Below, piece by piece: positions 1 through 9,262 of a stretch of DNA of 64,000 nt. The position numbers and the translations under genes are program-made. Below the pieces are notes generated by a model. It searched no databases. It had not been told where the DNA came from and worked only from the letters and a program-made list of their open reading frames with translations. The DNA comes from Cellulosimicrobium sp. Marseille-Q4280 (GTDB lineage: Bacteria; Actinomycetota; Actinomycetes; Actinomycetales; Cellulomonadaceae): NCBI RefSeq assembly GCF_943181405.1, contig NZ_CALPBY010000002.1:248001-312000 (forward strand), given 5' to 3'. Position 1 is the stretch's first letter, and each line of letters opens with the position of its first letter.

Positions 1-119
1 TCGTCGTTCTGGGGACGTCTCTCGTGGTCGACCGTCCCGCGTTGCTGGGCGTCGTCCGCCGTGGGGCGACGGAGCCGGCGCGCACCGAGGACGGACCGGT
101 CGACACGTCGTCGTCCTGA
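1..119 (+). CDS. C-terminal end of an unidentified gene (partial)
   Basis: The reading frame that starts at base 3 is open from the window edge to a TGA at 117-119. It encodes a hydrophobic stretch ([18 protein letters not shown]) followed by a short acidic and polar tail. This fits the last membrane helix and tail of a membrane protein. In many actinobacteria the genes before pyrG encode a copper-transporter-like or MurJ-like membrane protein, so that is a possible identity, but too little is left to assign it. Confidence 0.4.
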   Translation, partial: VVLGTSLVVDRPALLGVVRRGATEPARTEDGPVDTSSS

Positions 120-208
120 GGGGAGCACGGCGAGGTGTGAGGCGACCGACGTCGTGCGGGCGCCGGGTCCGCGTGCCGTCGCCCGGGCCGCTGTTAGGAT
201 GGAGTTCC

Positions 209-1894
209 GTGGCAGATCACCTGAACCGGCCCTCCTCCCGCCTCAACGCCTCGGGCGCTCGATCCGAGCACCGCACCGCGCACGTCTTCGTCACCGGCGG
301 CGTCGCCTCCTCGCTCGGCAAGGGCCTGACCGCCTCGAGCCTCGGTCGTCTGCTCCGCTCGCGCGGACTGCGGGTCACCATGCAGAAGCTGGATCCGTAC
401 CTCAACGTCGATCCCGGGACGATGAACCCGTTCCAGCACGGCGAGGTCTTCGTCACCGAGGACGGCGCCGAGACGGACCTGGACATCGGGCACTACGAGC
501 GCTTCCTCGACGTCGACCTCGAGGCGTCCGCGAACGTCACGACCGGTCAGGTGTACTCCCAGGTCATCGCCCGCGAACGGCGCGGCGAGTACCTCGGCGA
601 CACGGTCCAGGTGATCCCGCACATCACCGACGAGATCAAGTCGCGCATGCGCGCCCAGGCGGGCGAGGACGTCGACGTCATCATCACCGAGGTCGGCGGC
701 ACGGTCGGCGACATCGAGTCCCAGCCGTTCCTCGAGGCCGCGCGCCAGGTGCGCCACGAGCTCGGCCGCGACGACGTGTTCTTCCTGCACGTCTCGCTCG
801 TGCCGTACATCGGGCCCTCGGGCGAGCTCAAGACGAAGCCGACGCAGCACTCCGTGGCGGCGCTGCGCTCGATCGGCATCCAGCCCGACGCGATCGTGCT
901 GCGGGCCGACCGCGTCGTTCCCGACCCGGTGAAGCGCAAGATCGCGCTCATGTGCGACGTCGACAACGAGGCCGTCGTCAACGCCGTGGACGCACCGAGC
1001 ATCTACGACATCCCGCGCGTGCTGCACTCGGAGGGCCTGGACGCCTACGTCGTTCGGCGCCTCGGCCTGCCGTTCCACGACGTCGAGTGGGACGGCTGGA
1101 GCCAGCTCCTCGAGCGCGTGCACGAGCCCGCCCACCGGGTCGAGGTCGCGCTCGTCGGGAAGTACATCGACCTGCCGGACGCCTACCTGTCCGTCACGGA
1201 GGCGCTGCGCGCCGGCGGCTTCGCCAACGACGCGAAGGTCACCATCCGCTGGGTCGCCTCCGACGAGTGCCAGACGCCGGCCGGCGCCGACGACGCGCTG
1301 CACGGCGTCGACGCGGTGCTCGTGCCGGGCGGTTTCGGCGTGCGCGGCATCGAGGGCAAGCTCGGCGCCTTGCGGTGGGCGCGCGAGAACAAGGTCCCGA
1401 CGCTCGGGATCTGCCTCGGTCTCCAGTCGATGGTCATCGAGTACGCGCGCAACGTGCTCGGTATCGCGGACGCGTCCTCGACGGAGTTCCACCCGGAGAC
1501 GTCGGACCCGGTCATCGCGACGATGGAGGAGCAGCTCGCGATCGTCGGGGGCGACGGCGACCTGGGCGGCACGATGCGCCTCGGCTCGTACGAGGCGGCG
1601 CTCGTGCCGGGATCGGTCGTCGCGAAGACGTACGGCGCGGAGCGCGTCTCCGAGCGCCACCGCCACCGCTACGAGGTGAACAACGCGTACCGCGGCCGTC
1701 TCGAGGAGGCCGGGCTCGTCGTCTCGGGCGCGTCGCCGGACTCCTCGCTCGTCGAGTTCGTCGAGCTGCCCGCGGACGTGCACCCGTACTACGTGAGCAC
1801 GCAGGCCCACCCCGAGTTCAAGTCGCGCCCGACCCGCGCGCACCCGTTGTTCGCCGGGCTCGTCGCGGCCGCGCTCGAGAACCAGGCGGACTGA
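209..1894 (+). CDS. pyrG: CTP synthase
   Basis: Makes CTP from UTP, ATP and glutamine in the cytoplasm, the last step of de novo pyrimidine nucleotide synthesis. The 561-residue length is normal for the family. The N-terminal synthetase domain opens with [15 protein letters not shown], the nucleotide-binding signature. The C-terminal class I glutaminase domain has the oxyanion segment VPGGFGVRG, nucleophile Cys about 402 in GICLGLQS and the His/Glu pair in AHPEFKSRP (about 534 and 536). The GTG at 209 is chosen because TAGGAT at 195-200 looks like a -10 hexamer 8 nt upstream; GGAG at 201-204 could be a weak ribosome site. An upstream in-frame start at 137 would add an unrelated Arg-rich leader. 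The NUDIX gene follows directly. Confidence 0.97.
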   Translation: MADHLNRPSSRLNASGARSEHRTAHVFVTGGVASSLGKGLTASSLGRLLRSRGLRVTMQKLDPYLNVDPGTMNPFQHGEVFVTEDGAETDLDIGHYERFLDVDLEASANVTTGQVYSQVIARERRGEYLGDTVQVIPHITDEIKSRMRAQAGEDVDVIITEVGGTVGDIESQPFLEAARQVRHELGRDDVFFLHVSLVPYIGPSGELKTKPTQHSVAALRSIGIQPDAIVLRADRVVPDPVKRKIALMCDVDNEAVVNAVDAPSIYDIPRVLHSEGLDAYVVRRLGLPFHDVEWDGWSQLLERVHEPAHRVEVALVGKYIDLPDAYLSVTEALRAGGFANDAKVTIRWVASDECQTPAGADDALHGVDAVLVPGGFGVRGIEGKLGALRWARENKVPTLGICLGLQSMVIEYARNVLGIADASSTEFHPETSDPVIATMEEQLAIVGGDGDLGGTMRLGSYEAALVPGSVVAKTYGAERVSERHRHRYEVNNAYRGRLEEAGLVVSGASPDSSLVEFVELPADVHPYYVSTQAHPEFKSRPTRAHPLFAGLVAAALENQAD

Positions 1895-2566
1895 GTGGCC
1901 GCCGACCTGGGCGACGCGACGTCGCCGGCCGGTGCGCGCCCGGACGAGCCGGTGGCGGACGCGCTCGCGCCGCGACCGGTCGTGGAGACGTCCCTCGTGC
2001 ACGAGGGACGCGTCTTCGACCTGCGCTCCGACGTGGTCGAGCTCGATGACGGACCCGTGACGCGCGAGTACCTCGACCACCCGGGGGCGGTCGCGGTCGT
2101 CGTCCTGGACGACGACGAGCGCGTCCTCCTGCTGCGCCAGTACCGGCACCCGGTCCGGCGTGAGCTGTGGGAGGTGCCCGCGGGCCTGCTCGACGTCGAC
2201 GGGGAGGACGCCCAGCTCGCCGGCGCTCGTGAGCTCGCCGAGGAGGCGGACCTCCGGGCGGGTCGCTGGGACGTGCTCGTCGACTACTTCACGACGCCGG
2301 GCGGCTCCAACGAGGCGCTGCGCGTGTTCCTCGCGCGCGACCTGTCGCCGGTCCCCGAGGCCGAGCGGTTCGCGCGCGAGGCCGAGGAGCTCGACATGGA
2401 GCTGCGCTGGGTCCCGCTCGACGAGGCGCTCCGCGGGGTCCTCGCGGGTGAGCTGCACAACCCGTCGGCCGTCGTCGGCATCCTGGCGGCGGCCGCGTCG
2501 CGGGCAGGCGGCTGGTCGTCGCTGCGCCCGGCCGACGCGCCCTGGCCGGAGCGCCGCGGCGGCTGA
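1895..2566 (+). CDS. NUDIX hydrolase, ADP-ribose pyrophosphatase type
   Basis: Predicted to hydrolyse ADP-ribose or a similar nucleoside diphosphate-X compound. The 223-residue protein has an N-terminal beta-rich half (residues 30-90), as in ADP-ribose pyrophosphatases, then the NUDIX region from PAGLLDVDGED to ARELAEEADL (about 94-120). The metal-binding REL-EE core is intact, but the usual Gly after EE is Asp. The GTG start at 1895 abuts the pyrG stop (1892-1894), so the two genes are probably co-transcribed and translationally coupled. M. tuberculosis has the same pyrG-NUDIX order (Rv1699-Rv1700). The substrate is inferred from family resemblance only. Confidence 0.88.
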   Translation: MAADLGDATSPAGARPDEPVADALAPRPVVETSLVHEGRVFDLRSDVVELDDGPVTREYLDHPGAVAVVVLDDDERVLLLRQYRHPVRRELWEVPAGLLDVDGEDAQLAGARELAEEADLRAGRWDVLVDYFTTPGGSNEALRVFLARDLSPVPEAERFAREAEELDMELRWVPLDEALRGVLAGELHNPSAVVGILAAAASRAGGWSSLRPADAPWPERRGG

Positions 2567-2568
2567 GC

Positions 2569-2604
2569 CGGTCGCCCCGGACGCTCAGGCGCCCGGGGCG
2601 ACCG
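2569..2604. terminator. Stem-loop between convergent NUDIX gene and ctaA
   Basis: A perfect 12-bp inverted repeat (CGGTCGCCCCGG at 2569-2580, complement at 2593-2604) with a 12-nt loop spans the ctaA stop codon between two convergent genes. There is no T-run on either side. It is likely a bidirectional terminator or transcript-end hairpin. Confidence 0.6.
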
Positions 2605-3586
2605 TCGCCGTCGTGGGAACCTCGAGCGCGCCACGCGTCCGTGTCGTGAGGACCACGCGCGTCGTGCCCGCCACGAGCAGCGCGGACCCCAGCATGTGCA
2701 GCCCGACCAGCAGCGCGGGGAGCCCCGTGAAGTACTGGACGTAGCCGATCGCGCCCTGGGCGAGCGTGATGGCGAGCAGGAGCCACGCCGCCCGGCGGAC
2801 GGTCTCGGACGCCGACCGGACCCGGACCAGGTAGACGACGAGGACGGCCACGAAGGCCCACACGGACCACGCGTGGAGCTTGCTCATGAGCGCCGGGTCG
2901 ACGGCGAGGCGGTAGCCGACCTCGGAGTCGCCGCTGTGAGGGCCGGCGCCCGTCGTGATCACGCCGAGCACCACGACGACGGCGGTGAGCCCGCCGAGCA
3001 CCCACGCGAGGGTGCGCGTGGGCACGTCGACGGTCGGCACGGGCGGCCCGTCGCCCTCGCCGGAGCGGTGCAGGAGCAGGAGCGAGACGGCCACGAGCGC
3101 CGCCGAGACGACGAAGTGGAGCGAGACCCACCCCGGGTGCAGGTGGAGCAGCACGATGACGCCGCCGATGACCGCCTGCGCGGCGACGCCGAGCAGCGGG
3201 ACGGCTCCGAGCACGCGGTACGACAGGACGCGTGAGCGGTCCGTCCAGACCAGCACGAGGGCCGCGATCGCGATGACGCTGAGCACGCCGGTGAGCGTGC
3301 GGTTCCCGAACTCGACGAACTGGTGGTACGTCGTCTCCGGGTGGAACTGGGCGGTGAACTGACCGGGCTCGCACTGGGGCCAGGTCGAGCAGCCGAGCCC
3401 GGAGCCCGTGAGCCGGACCGCGCCGCCCGTGACGATGATGCCGATCTGCGCCACGAGGTTCGCGACGAGCACGGGCTTCGTCCAGCGTCGCCAGCGGGCG
3501 AGGCGGTCGGGGTGCTCCGCACCGCCGGCCGTGGTGTCGGTGCCGATGCCGATGGCCGTGTCGCGCGCGGGAGGCGTTGTGCTCAC
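2585..3586 (-). CDS. ctaA: Haem A synthase (COX15/CtaA family)
   Basis: Converts haem O to haem A for aa3-type cytochrome oxidase, in the cytoplasmic membrane. The 333-residue protein shows about eight hydrophobic helices. It has the paired-Cys loop GLGCSTWPQC after helix 1, HLHPGWVSLH in the middle, KLHAWSV and GLHMLGSALLV, which supply candidate haem-ligand His residues. At the site of the first Bacillus His ligand the sequence reads EFGNRTLTG, with Asn. The GTG at 3586 lies 7 nt after TACCGT (3594-3599, read on the minus strand), which suggests a leaderless transcript. It sits next to an ABC transporter pair and the SUF operon, as in M. tuberculosis Rv1456c-Rv1466. Confidence 0.92.
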   Translation of the reverse strand: MSTTPPARDTAIGIGTDTTAGGAEHPDRLARWRRWTKPVLVANLVAQIGIIVTGGAVRLTGSGLGCSTWPQCEPGQFTAQFHPETTYHQFVEFGNRTLTGVLSVIAIAALVLVWTDRSRVLSYRVLGAVPLLGVAAQAVIGGVIVLLHLHPGWVSLHFVVSAALVAVSLLLLHRSGEGDGPPVPTVDVPTRTLAWVLGGLTAVVVVLGVITTGAGPHSGDSEVGYRLAVDPALMSKLHAWSVWAFVAVLVVYLVRVRSASETVRRAAWLLLAITLAQGAIGYVQYFTGLPALLVGLHMLGSALLVAGTTRVVLTTRTRGALEVPTTATVAPGA

Positions 3587-3657
3587 GCGTCCCACGGTAT
3601 CCGGGCACGCGGTCACGCCCGGAATCCTGCGGGTGTGAGATGCGTCCGCGCGGGCGC

Positions 3658-4488
3658 TCAGGTCCAGCGGAACAGCTTGCCTGCGCCCCAGCCGAGCGCC
3701 GCGGTCCACCCGAGCAGGACGACCACGGAGAACGGCGGCACCGAGCCGTCGAGCAGCGCGCCCCGCATCGCCTCGCCGAGCGCGCCGGAGGGGAGGAGCA
3801 GGGCGACGTGGGCGAGCGGCCCGGGGAGCTGCTCCGCGGGCACGAGCACGCCGCCGCCGACGGTGAGGAGCACGAGGACGAGGTTCGCGACGGCGAGCAC
3901 GCCCTCCGCGCGCAAGGTCCCGGCGAGGAGCATCGCGAGCGACGTGAAGGCCGCGGTGCCGAGCAGGACGGCGAGCACCGCCGCCGGGACTCCCGCGAGG
4001 ACGGGCTGCCAACCGAGGGCCAGCGCGACGCCGGAGATCACGATCACCTGGACGACCTCGACGGCGAGGACGCCCAGCACCTTGCCCGCGAGCAGCCCGC
4101 CGCGGCCCAGGGGAGTGGTCGACATGAGGCGCAGCACACCGTTGCGGCGGTCGAACGCCGTCGCGATGGCCTGGGACGTGAAGGCCGTCGACATGACGGC
4201 GAGCGCGAGGACGCCGGGCGTCACGAAGTCGACGCGCGACGCGCCACCCGTGTCGAGGTCGACGAACGACGTGAGGACGAGCCCCAGCAGGAGCATCACC
4301 GGCAGGACGACCGTCACGAGCAGCTGCTCGCCGTTGCGCAGGATCATGCGCGTCTCGAACGCGGTCTGTGCCACGACGCGTCGCCACGCGGGTGCGGCGA
4401 GCGCGGAGACGGTCGCTGCGGGGCCTGCGGCCACGGGCGCGGCCGTCGACCGGCTCGTGGTCGTCGACGAGTTCTCGGGCGTGGTCAT
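3658..4488 (-). CDS. ABC-2 type transporter permease
   Basis: A 276-residue membrane protein. After a Ser/Thr/Ala-rich N-terminus (residues 1-35) it shows about six hydrophobic segments of the ABC-2 permease type, including LLVTVVLPVMLLLGLVL near residue 55. The central STTPLGRGGLLAGKVLG is typical of ABC-2 permeases. The ATG at 4488 overlaps the 3' end of the ATPase gene (stop at 4485-4487), so the two are translationally coupled and form one exporter. The substrate is unknown. In actinobacteria this pair is consistently found between ctaA and sufR, which hints at a role linked to haem or respiration, but that is inference. Confidence 0.9.
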   Translation of the reverse strand: MTTPENSSTTTSRSTAAPVAAGPAATVSALAAPAWRRVVAQTAFETRMILRNGEQLLVTVVLPVMLLLGLVLTSFVDLDTGGASRVDFVTPGVLALAVMSTAFTSQAIATAFDRRNGVLRLMSTTPLGRGGLLAGKVLGVLAVEVVQVIVISGVALALGWQPVLAGVPAAVLAVLLGTAAFTSLAMLLAGTLRAEGVLAVANLVLVLLTVGGGVLVPAEQLPGPLAHVALLLPSGALGEAMRGALLDGSVPPFSVVVLLGWTAALGWGAGKLFRWT

Positions 4489-5450
4489 CGCAGGTGCCGT
4501 CCCGTGAGGTCGAGGAACACGTCCTCGAGCGTGCGACGGCCCACCGTGACGCGCGAGGCCAGGACGCCGCGAGCGGCGAGCCACGTGGTGAGCACCACGA
4601 GCGTCGCGGGGTCGGCGGGCCCGGTGAGGGTGTACGAGCCGGGCTGCGGCTCGGCGACGAGCCATGCGGCCCGCGTCAGGTCGTCGGACAGCGCCGTGGG
4701 GTCCGCGAGCGCGGCGTCCAGGCCTGCGAGGTCGAGCCCGGGTTCCGCCTCGAAGCGCACCGTCCGGTCGGCCTCGCCGTCCGCCCCGGCCTCGAGGAGC
4801 GAACGCGTGGCACCCGCGGCGATGACCCTGCCGTGGTCGACGACGTAGACCTGGTCCGCCAGGTCCTCCGCCTCGTCCATGAGGTGCGTCGTGAGGACGA
4901 TGGCGACGCCGTCGGCCCGCAGCTCGCGCACGAGCTCCCACACCGCGTGCCGGCTCTGGGGGTCCATGCCCGCGCTGGGCTCGTCGAGGAACACGACGTC
5001 GGGCCGCCCGACCACGGCGGCGGCGAGCGCGAGGCGCTGCCGCTGGCCGCCCGAGAGGCGTCGCACGGTCGTGCGCGCGAAGCTCTCCAGCCCGAGGCGC
5101 TCGGTGAGCTCGCCGACGTCGCGCGGCCTCGCGTACATCGACGCGACGTGGCGCAGCATCTCGAGCGCGCGGACCCCGGTCGGCAGGCCGCCGTCCTGCA
5201 GCATCACACCGACCCGGGGGCGCAGGTCGCGCGCCTCGGAGACCGGGTCCAGCCCCAGCACCCGGACGCTGCCGGCGTCGGGCGCGCGGAGGCCCTCGCA
5301 GCACTCGACGGTCGTCGTCTTCCCCGCGCCGTTCGGTCCGAGCACCGCGGTGATCGCGCCGCGCTCCGCGGTGAGCGACACGCCGTCGACGACGGCACGA
5401 CCGTCGTAGCGCTTCACGAGGTCGTGCACGAGCACGGCAGGGGCGGGCAC
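4485..5450 (-). CDS. ABC transporter ATP-binding protein
   Basis: ATPase partner of the adjacent ABC-2 permease, 321 residues from the GTG at 5450. Walker A GPNGAGKT is at about 38-45, followed by the Q-loop region VMLQDGG, signature LSGGQRQRLALA, Walker B VVFLDEP and switch His in LTTHLMDEAE. After the nucleotide-binding domain is a C-terminal extension of about 90 residues common in drug- or polyketide-exporter ATPases. The start is set by a clear -10 hexamer TAGAAT (5458-5463, minus strand) 7 nt before GTG, which implies a leaderless mRNA. A longer reading frame upstream has no ribosome site. It faces sufR across a 234-bp regulatory region. Confidence 0.93.
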   Translation of the reverse strand: MPAPAVLVHDLVKRYDGRAVVDGVSLTAERGAITAVLGPNGAGKTTTVECCEGLRAPDAGSVRVLGLDPVSEARDLRPRVGVMLQDGGLPTGVRALEMLRHVASMYARPRDVGELTERLGLESFARTTVRRLSGGQRQRLALAAAVVGRPDVVFLDEPSAGMDPQSRHAVWELVRELRADGVAIVLTTHLMDEAEDLADQVYVVDHGRVIAAGATRSLLEAGADGEADRTVRFEAEPGLDLAGLDAALADPTALSDDLTRAAWLVAEPQPGSYTLTGPADPATLVVLTTWLAARGVLASRVTVGRRTLEDVFLDLTGRHLR

Positions 5451-5586
5451 CCGGCCGATTCTAGGGGTCTCGCGCGTCACCGAGCCGCCCCGCGGGCCCG
5501 GACGGCACGGCTGTCGCGTACGCCACATCCGTGCCCGCAGGACGCGGGTCTGAGGGTGGCCTTGCTTGCGCTCCGGCAATTAGGGA

Positions 5587-5599
5587 ACAACCATGTTGT
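5587..5599. promoter_or_regulatory. Inverted repeat ACAAC-CAT-GTTGT upstream of sufR
   Basis: A perfect 5+3+5 inverted repeat in a conspicuously AT-rich pocket, followed by TATATC (5601-5606), which could serve as a -10 element for sufR. It lies about 86 bp before the sufR ATG and about 140 bp before the divergent ABC gene. Cyanobacterial SufR is known to bind CAAC-N6-GTTG; here the same half-sites are separated by 3 nt. I infer an autoregulatory SufR operator. Confidence 0.55.
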
Positions 5600-5684
5600 C
5601 TATATCGGGGGCGCGTCGTGCGCGCGAGCGACCCGGTCCCTGATCCACCGACGACCCGCAGAGGACGCACCGCAGGAGGTGAGC

Positions 5685-6437
5685 ATGGCAGCAGGAGCAA
5701 CCCCGCCCGGCATGCTGCGCCCCGTGGTGCACCCCGCGGACGCGGACGGACGCACGCGCGAGCGCGTGCTCGAGCTCGTCGCGAGCGCGGGCCCCGTGAG
5801 CGCCGCCGACCTCGCGGCGACCCTCGGCCTCACCCCGGCCGCGGTCCGCCGCCACCTCGCCCTCCTCGAGGTGGACGACCTCGTCGCCGTGCACGACGCC
5901 GGTCACGCCACCGGGATGCGCGGTCGCCCCGCGCGGCGGTACGTGGCGACGTCCGCCGGACAGGGCGAGCTCTCGGGCACGTACGCCGACCTCGCCACCG
6001 ACGCCCTGCGCTTCCTCCGCGACGTGGCCGGTCCCGACGCCGTCGAGCGGTTCGCGCACGAGCGGCTCGCCGAGCTCGGCGAGCGCTACGCCGGACGCCT
6101 GGACGCCGACGACGTCGAGGGCCGGGCCGCGCAGCTCGCCGCGGCGCTCGCGGACGACGGCTACGCGGCCAGCGTGCGTCCCGTCCCCGGGACCTCGGCC
6201 GTGCAGCTGTGCCAGGGGCACTGCCCCGTGCAGCACGTCGCGGAGGAGTTCCCGCAGCTGTGCGAGGCCGAGGCCCAGGTCTTCGCCCAGCTCCTCGGCT
6301 CGCACGTGCAGCGTCTCGCGACCCTCGCCGGGGGCGGGCACGCGTGCACGACGAACATCCCGCTCCACCCGGCCGCCCGGCTCCCGGGCGCCGGTGACGT
6401 CCGGACGCGCGGGAGACCGCCGTCGGGCACGGGCTGA
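5685..6437 (+). CDS. sufR: SufR-like Fe-S cluster-sensing transcriptional repressor
   Basis: Predicted repressor of the downstream SUF operon that senses Fe-S status. The 250-residue protein has an N-terminal winged helix-turn-helix (residues about 20-85, with ADLAATLGLTPAAVRRHLALLE as recognition unit, then GRPARRY wing). The C-terminal sensory half has four Cys at about 176, 180, 193 and 221 (pattern C-x3-C-x12-C-x27-C) that can bind a cluster. AGGAGG at 5674-5679 sits 5 nt before the ATG and decides the start over an in-frame GTG at 5679. It is the first gene of the SUF cluster, 118 bp before sufB, as in mycobacteria (Rv1460). Confidence 0.92.
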   Translation: MAAGATPPGMLRPVVHPADADGRTRERVLELVASAGPVSAADLAATLGLTPAAVRRHLALLEVDDLVAVHDAGHATGMRGRPARRYVATSAGQGELSGTYADLATDALRFLRDVAGPDAVERFAHERLAELGERYAGRLDADDVEGRAAQLAAALADDGYAASVRPVPGTSAVQLCQGHCPVQHVAEEFPQLCEAEAQVFAQLLGSHVQRLATLAGGGHACTTNIPLHPAARLPGAGDVRTRGRPPSGTG

Positions 6438-6555
6438 CAGCACCGCACGACGACCCGTCACCACCTGACCACCCGCACGACCGCACGACGCCGGGTATCC
6501 CGGCCGCCCCGAACCGACTGCCCCCTCCGCATCGACGGACAGTGGAAGGAACACC

Positions 6556-8016
6556 ATGAGCGCTCCCACCCAGGACGCCGCCGGCACGGCTCTGCCGACC
6601 GGTGAGAAGCAGACCGACGACGAGATCATCGCCTCGATCGGCTCCTACGAGTACGGCTGGCACGACAGCGACGCCGCCGGGATGTCCGCGCAGCGCGGGC
6701 TCTCCGAGGAGGTCGTGCGCAACATCTCCGCGCTGAAGAACGAGCCGGAGTGGATGCTCAAGGGCCGCCTCAAGGCGCTGCGCCTGTTCGACAAGAAGCC
6801 GATGCCGAGCTGGGGCTCCGACCTCACGGGCATCCACTTCGACAAGATCAAGTACTTCGTGCGCTCCACGGAGAAGCAGGCCACGAGCTGGGACGACCTG
6901 CCCGAGGACATCAAGGCCACGTACGACCGGCTCGGCATCCCGGAAGCGGAGAAGCAGCGCCTCGTCGCGGGCGTCGCGGCGCAGTACGAGTCCGAGGTCG
7001 TCTACCACCAGATCCGCGAGGACCTCGAGGCGCAGGGCGTCATCTTCGTCGACACGGACACGGGCCTGCGCGAGTACCCGGAGCTCTTCCAGGAGTACTT
7101 CGGCACGGTCATCCCGTCCGGTGACAACAAGTTCGCGGCGCTCAACTCGGCCGTGTGGTCGGGCGGGTCGTTCGTCTACGTGCCGCCGGGCGTGCACGTC
7201 GAGATCCCGCTCCAGGCCTACTTCCGCATCAACACGGAGAACATGGGCCAGTTCGAGCGGACGCTGATCATCGCGGACGAGGGCTCGTACGTGCACTACG
7301 TCGAGGGCTGCACCGCGCCGATCTACTCGAGCGACTCGCTGCACTCCGCGGTCGTCGAGATCATCGTCAAGAAGAACGCGCGCGTGCGCTACACGACCAT
7401 CCAGAACTGGTCGAACAACGTCTACAACCTCGTGACCAAGCGGGCGACCGCGGCCGAGGGCGCGACGATGGAGTGGGTCGACGGCAACATCGGCTCGAAG
7501 GTCACCATGAAGTACCCGGCGATCTACCTGCTCGGCGAGCACGCGCGCGGCGAGACGCTCTCCATCGCGTTCGCGGGCGAGGGCCAGCACCAGGACGCGG
7601 GCGCGAAGATGGTGCACGCCGCGCCGCACACGTCGTCGTCGATCGTCTCGAAGTCGGTCGCGCGCGGCGGTGGCCGCACGTCCTACCGCGGCCTGGTCCA
7701 GGTGCTCGAGGGCGCCTCGCACTCGGCCTCGACCGTGCTGTGCGACGCGCTCCTCGTCGACCAGATCTCCCGGTCCGACACCTACCCGTACGTCGACGTC
7801 CGCGAGGACGACGTGTCCATGGGGCACGAGGCGACGGTCTCGCGGGTGAGCGAGGACCAGCTGTTCTACCTCATGTCCCGGGGCATGGAGGAGACCGAGG
7901 CGATGGCCATGATCGTGCGCGGGTTCGTCGAGCCCATCGCGCGCGAGCTGCCCATGGAGTACGCGCTCGAGCTCAACCGCCTCATCGAGCTGCAGATGGA
8001 AGGGTCCGTCGGCTGA
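6556..8016 (+). CDS. sufB: Fe-S cluster assembly scaffold protein SufB
   Basis: Core scaffold subunit of the cytoplasmic SufBCD complex, on which Fe-S clusters are built. The 486-residue length matches intein-free SufB; the intein of mycobacterial SufB is absent. Recognisable features are [16 protein letters not shown], the long beta-helix core, [20 protein letters not shown] and C-terminal [18 protein letters not shown] with the conserved His/Glu. At the position of the E. coli catalytic Cys405 the sequence reads SRSDTYPY, with Ser, as in other actinobacteria to my knowledge. AAGGA lies 6 nt before the ATG. sufD starts 2 nt after the stop codon. Confidence 0.97.
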   Translation: MSAPTQDAAGTALPTGEKQTDDEIIASIGSYEYGWHDSDAAGMSAQRGLSEEVVRNISALKNEPEWMLKGRLKALRLFDKKPMPSWGSDLTGIHFDKIKYFVRSTEKQATSWDDLPEDIKATYDRLGIPEAEKQRLVAGVAAQYESEVVYHQIREDLEAQGVIFVDTDTGLREYPELFQEYFGTVIPSGDNKFAALNSAVWSGGSFVYVPPGVHVEIPLQAYFRINTENMGQFERTLIIADEGSYVHYVEGCTAPIYSSDSLHSAVVEIIVKKNARVRYTTIQNWSNNVYNLVTKRATAAEGATMEWVDGNIGSKVTMKYPAIYLLGEHARGETLSIAFAGEGQHQDAGAKMVHAAPHTSSSIVSKSVARGGGRTSYRGLVQVLEGASHSASTVLCDALLVDQISRSDTYPYVDVREDDVSMGHEATVSRVSEDQLFYLMSRGMEETEAMAMIVRGFVEPIARELPMEYALELNRLIELQMEGSVG

Positions 8017-8017
8017 T

Positions 8018-9262
8018 ATGACCACCACCACCATTCCCGAAGAGGCCGGACTGACCACCGACCACTCGCGCGCGCAGGCCGACGGGGCGCACTCCCACGG
8101 CGTCGTCCCGCAGGGCTCGCGCGCCGAGCGCCTCACGTCGTTCGACCTCGCCGACATCCCCGTGCCCTCCGGGCGCGAGGAGGAGTGGCGCTTCTCGCCC
8201 GTCGCGCGGCTCGCGCCGCTGTTCGACGACAAGCTCGTCGGGCAGTCCGGCGGCGGCGACGTCCGTGTCACGGTCGTCGAGGCGCCCGAGGTGCAGGTCT
8301 CGATCGTCGGTCGCGGCGACGAGCGGCTCGGCACGGCCGGCAAGCCGGGCGACCGGACCGCCGTCACGGCGTGGAACTCCTTCGAGCAGGCGACGGTCAT
8401 CACCGTGCCGAAGGAGGCCGTCGCGTCGGACGTCACCTCGGTGCGCGTCGAGGGCCACGGCGCCACGCCGACCGCGAGCCATGTCCTCGTGCGCGCCGAG
8501 CGGCACTCCGAGGCCGTCGTCGTGCTCGACCACATCGGTGCCGCGACGCTCAACGAGACGGTCGAGATCGTCGTCGAGGACGGCGCCCACCTCACCGTGG
8601 TCTCGGTCCAGGACTGGGCCGACGGCGCGGTGCACGCCTCGTCGCACCGTGCCCGCATCGGTCGGGACGCGCGCCTCAAGCACGTGGTCGTGACGCTCGG
8701 CGGCGACGTCGTGCGCATCACGCCCGACGCGGAGTTCACCGCCGAGGGCGGTGAGGTCGAGATGGTCGGCCTGTACTTCGCGGACGCGGACCAGCACCAG
8801 GAGCACCGCCTGTTCGTGGACCACGCCGTCCCGCGCTGCAAGTCCCGCGTGACGTACAAGGGCGCGCTGCAGGGCGAGGGTGCGCACACGGTGTGGGTGG
8901 GCGACGTGCTCATCCAGGCCGCGGCCGAGGGCACCGACACGTACGAGCTCAACCGCAACCTCGTCCTCTCCGACGGGGCGCGCGCGGACTCCGTGCCGAA
9001 CCTCGAGATCGAGACGGGCGAGATCGAGGGCGCGGGTCACGCGTCGGCGACCGGCCGGTTCGACGACGAGCAGCTCTTCTACCTGCAGGCCCGGGGCATC
9101 CCCGAGATCGAGGCGCGCCGTCTCGTCGTGCGCGGCTTCTTCGCCGAGCTCATCCACGAGATCGGCGTCGAGTCGGTCGAGCAGCGCCTGCTGGACGCGA
9201 TCGAGCGCGAGCTGAGCAAGTCGATGTCCGTCATCGACGGGACGGCCGAGGGCGTGGCGTGA
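8018..9262 (+). CDS. sufD: Fe-S cluster assembly protein SufD
   Basis: Partner of SufB in the SufBC2D scaffold complex. The 414-residue protein has the SufD N-terminal helical part (ERLTSFDLADIPVPSGREEEWRFSP, residues 28-52), a beta-helix core and the C-terminal SufB/D signature GHASATGRFDDEQLFYLQARGI with GIPEIEARRLVVRGFF. Its start is 2 nt after sufB, and the final bases overlap the ferredoxin gene (GTGA at 9259-9262). This marks a tightly coupled operon. Confidence 0.95.
   Translation: MTTTTIPEEAGLTTDHSRAQADGAHSHGVVPQGSRAERLTSFDLADIPVPSGREEEWRFSPVARLAPLFDDKLVGQSGGGDVRVTVVEAPEVQVSIVGRGDERLGTAGKPGDRTAVTAWNSFEQATVITVPKEAVASDVTSVRVEGHGATPTASHVLVRAERHSEAVVVLDHIGAATLNETVEIVVEDGAHLTVVSVQDWADGAVHASSHRARIGRDARLKHVVVTLGGDVVRITPDAEFTAEGGEVEMVGLYFADADQHQEHRLFVDHAVPRCKSRVTYKGALQGEGAHTVWVGDVLIQAAAEGTDTYELNRNLVLSDGARADSVPNLEIETGEIEGAGHASATGRFDDEQLFYLQARGIPEIEARRLVVRGFFAELIHEIGVESVEQRLLDAIERELSKSMSVIDGTAEGVA

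Noticed and set aside
61-2049. Long Arg/Ala/Pro-rich open frames overlapping pyrG on both strands, and similar frames over nearly every other gene
   Set aside because: They are products of GC-rich third codon positions. They have no domain signatures, are extremely Arg/Pro/His-rich and overlap genes with clear catalytic motifs in another frame.
6556-8016. Intein in SufB, as in mycobacteria
   Set aside because: The 486-residue frame is continuous with all SufB motifs and normal length.
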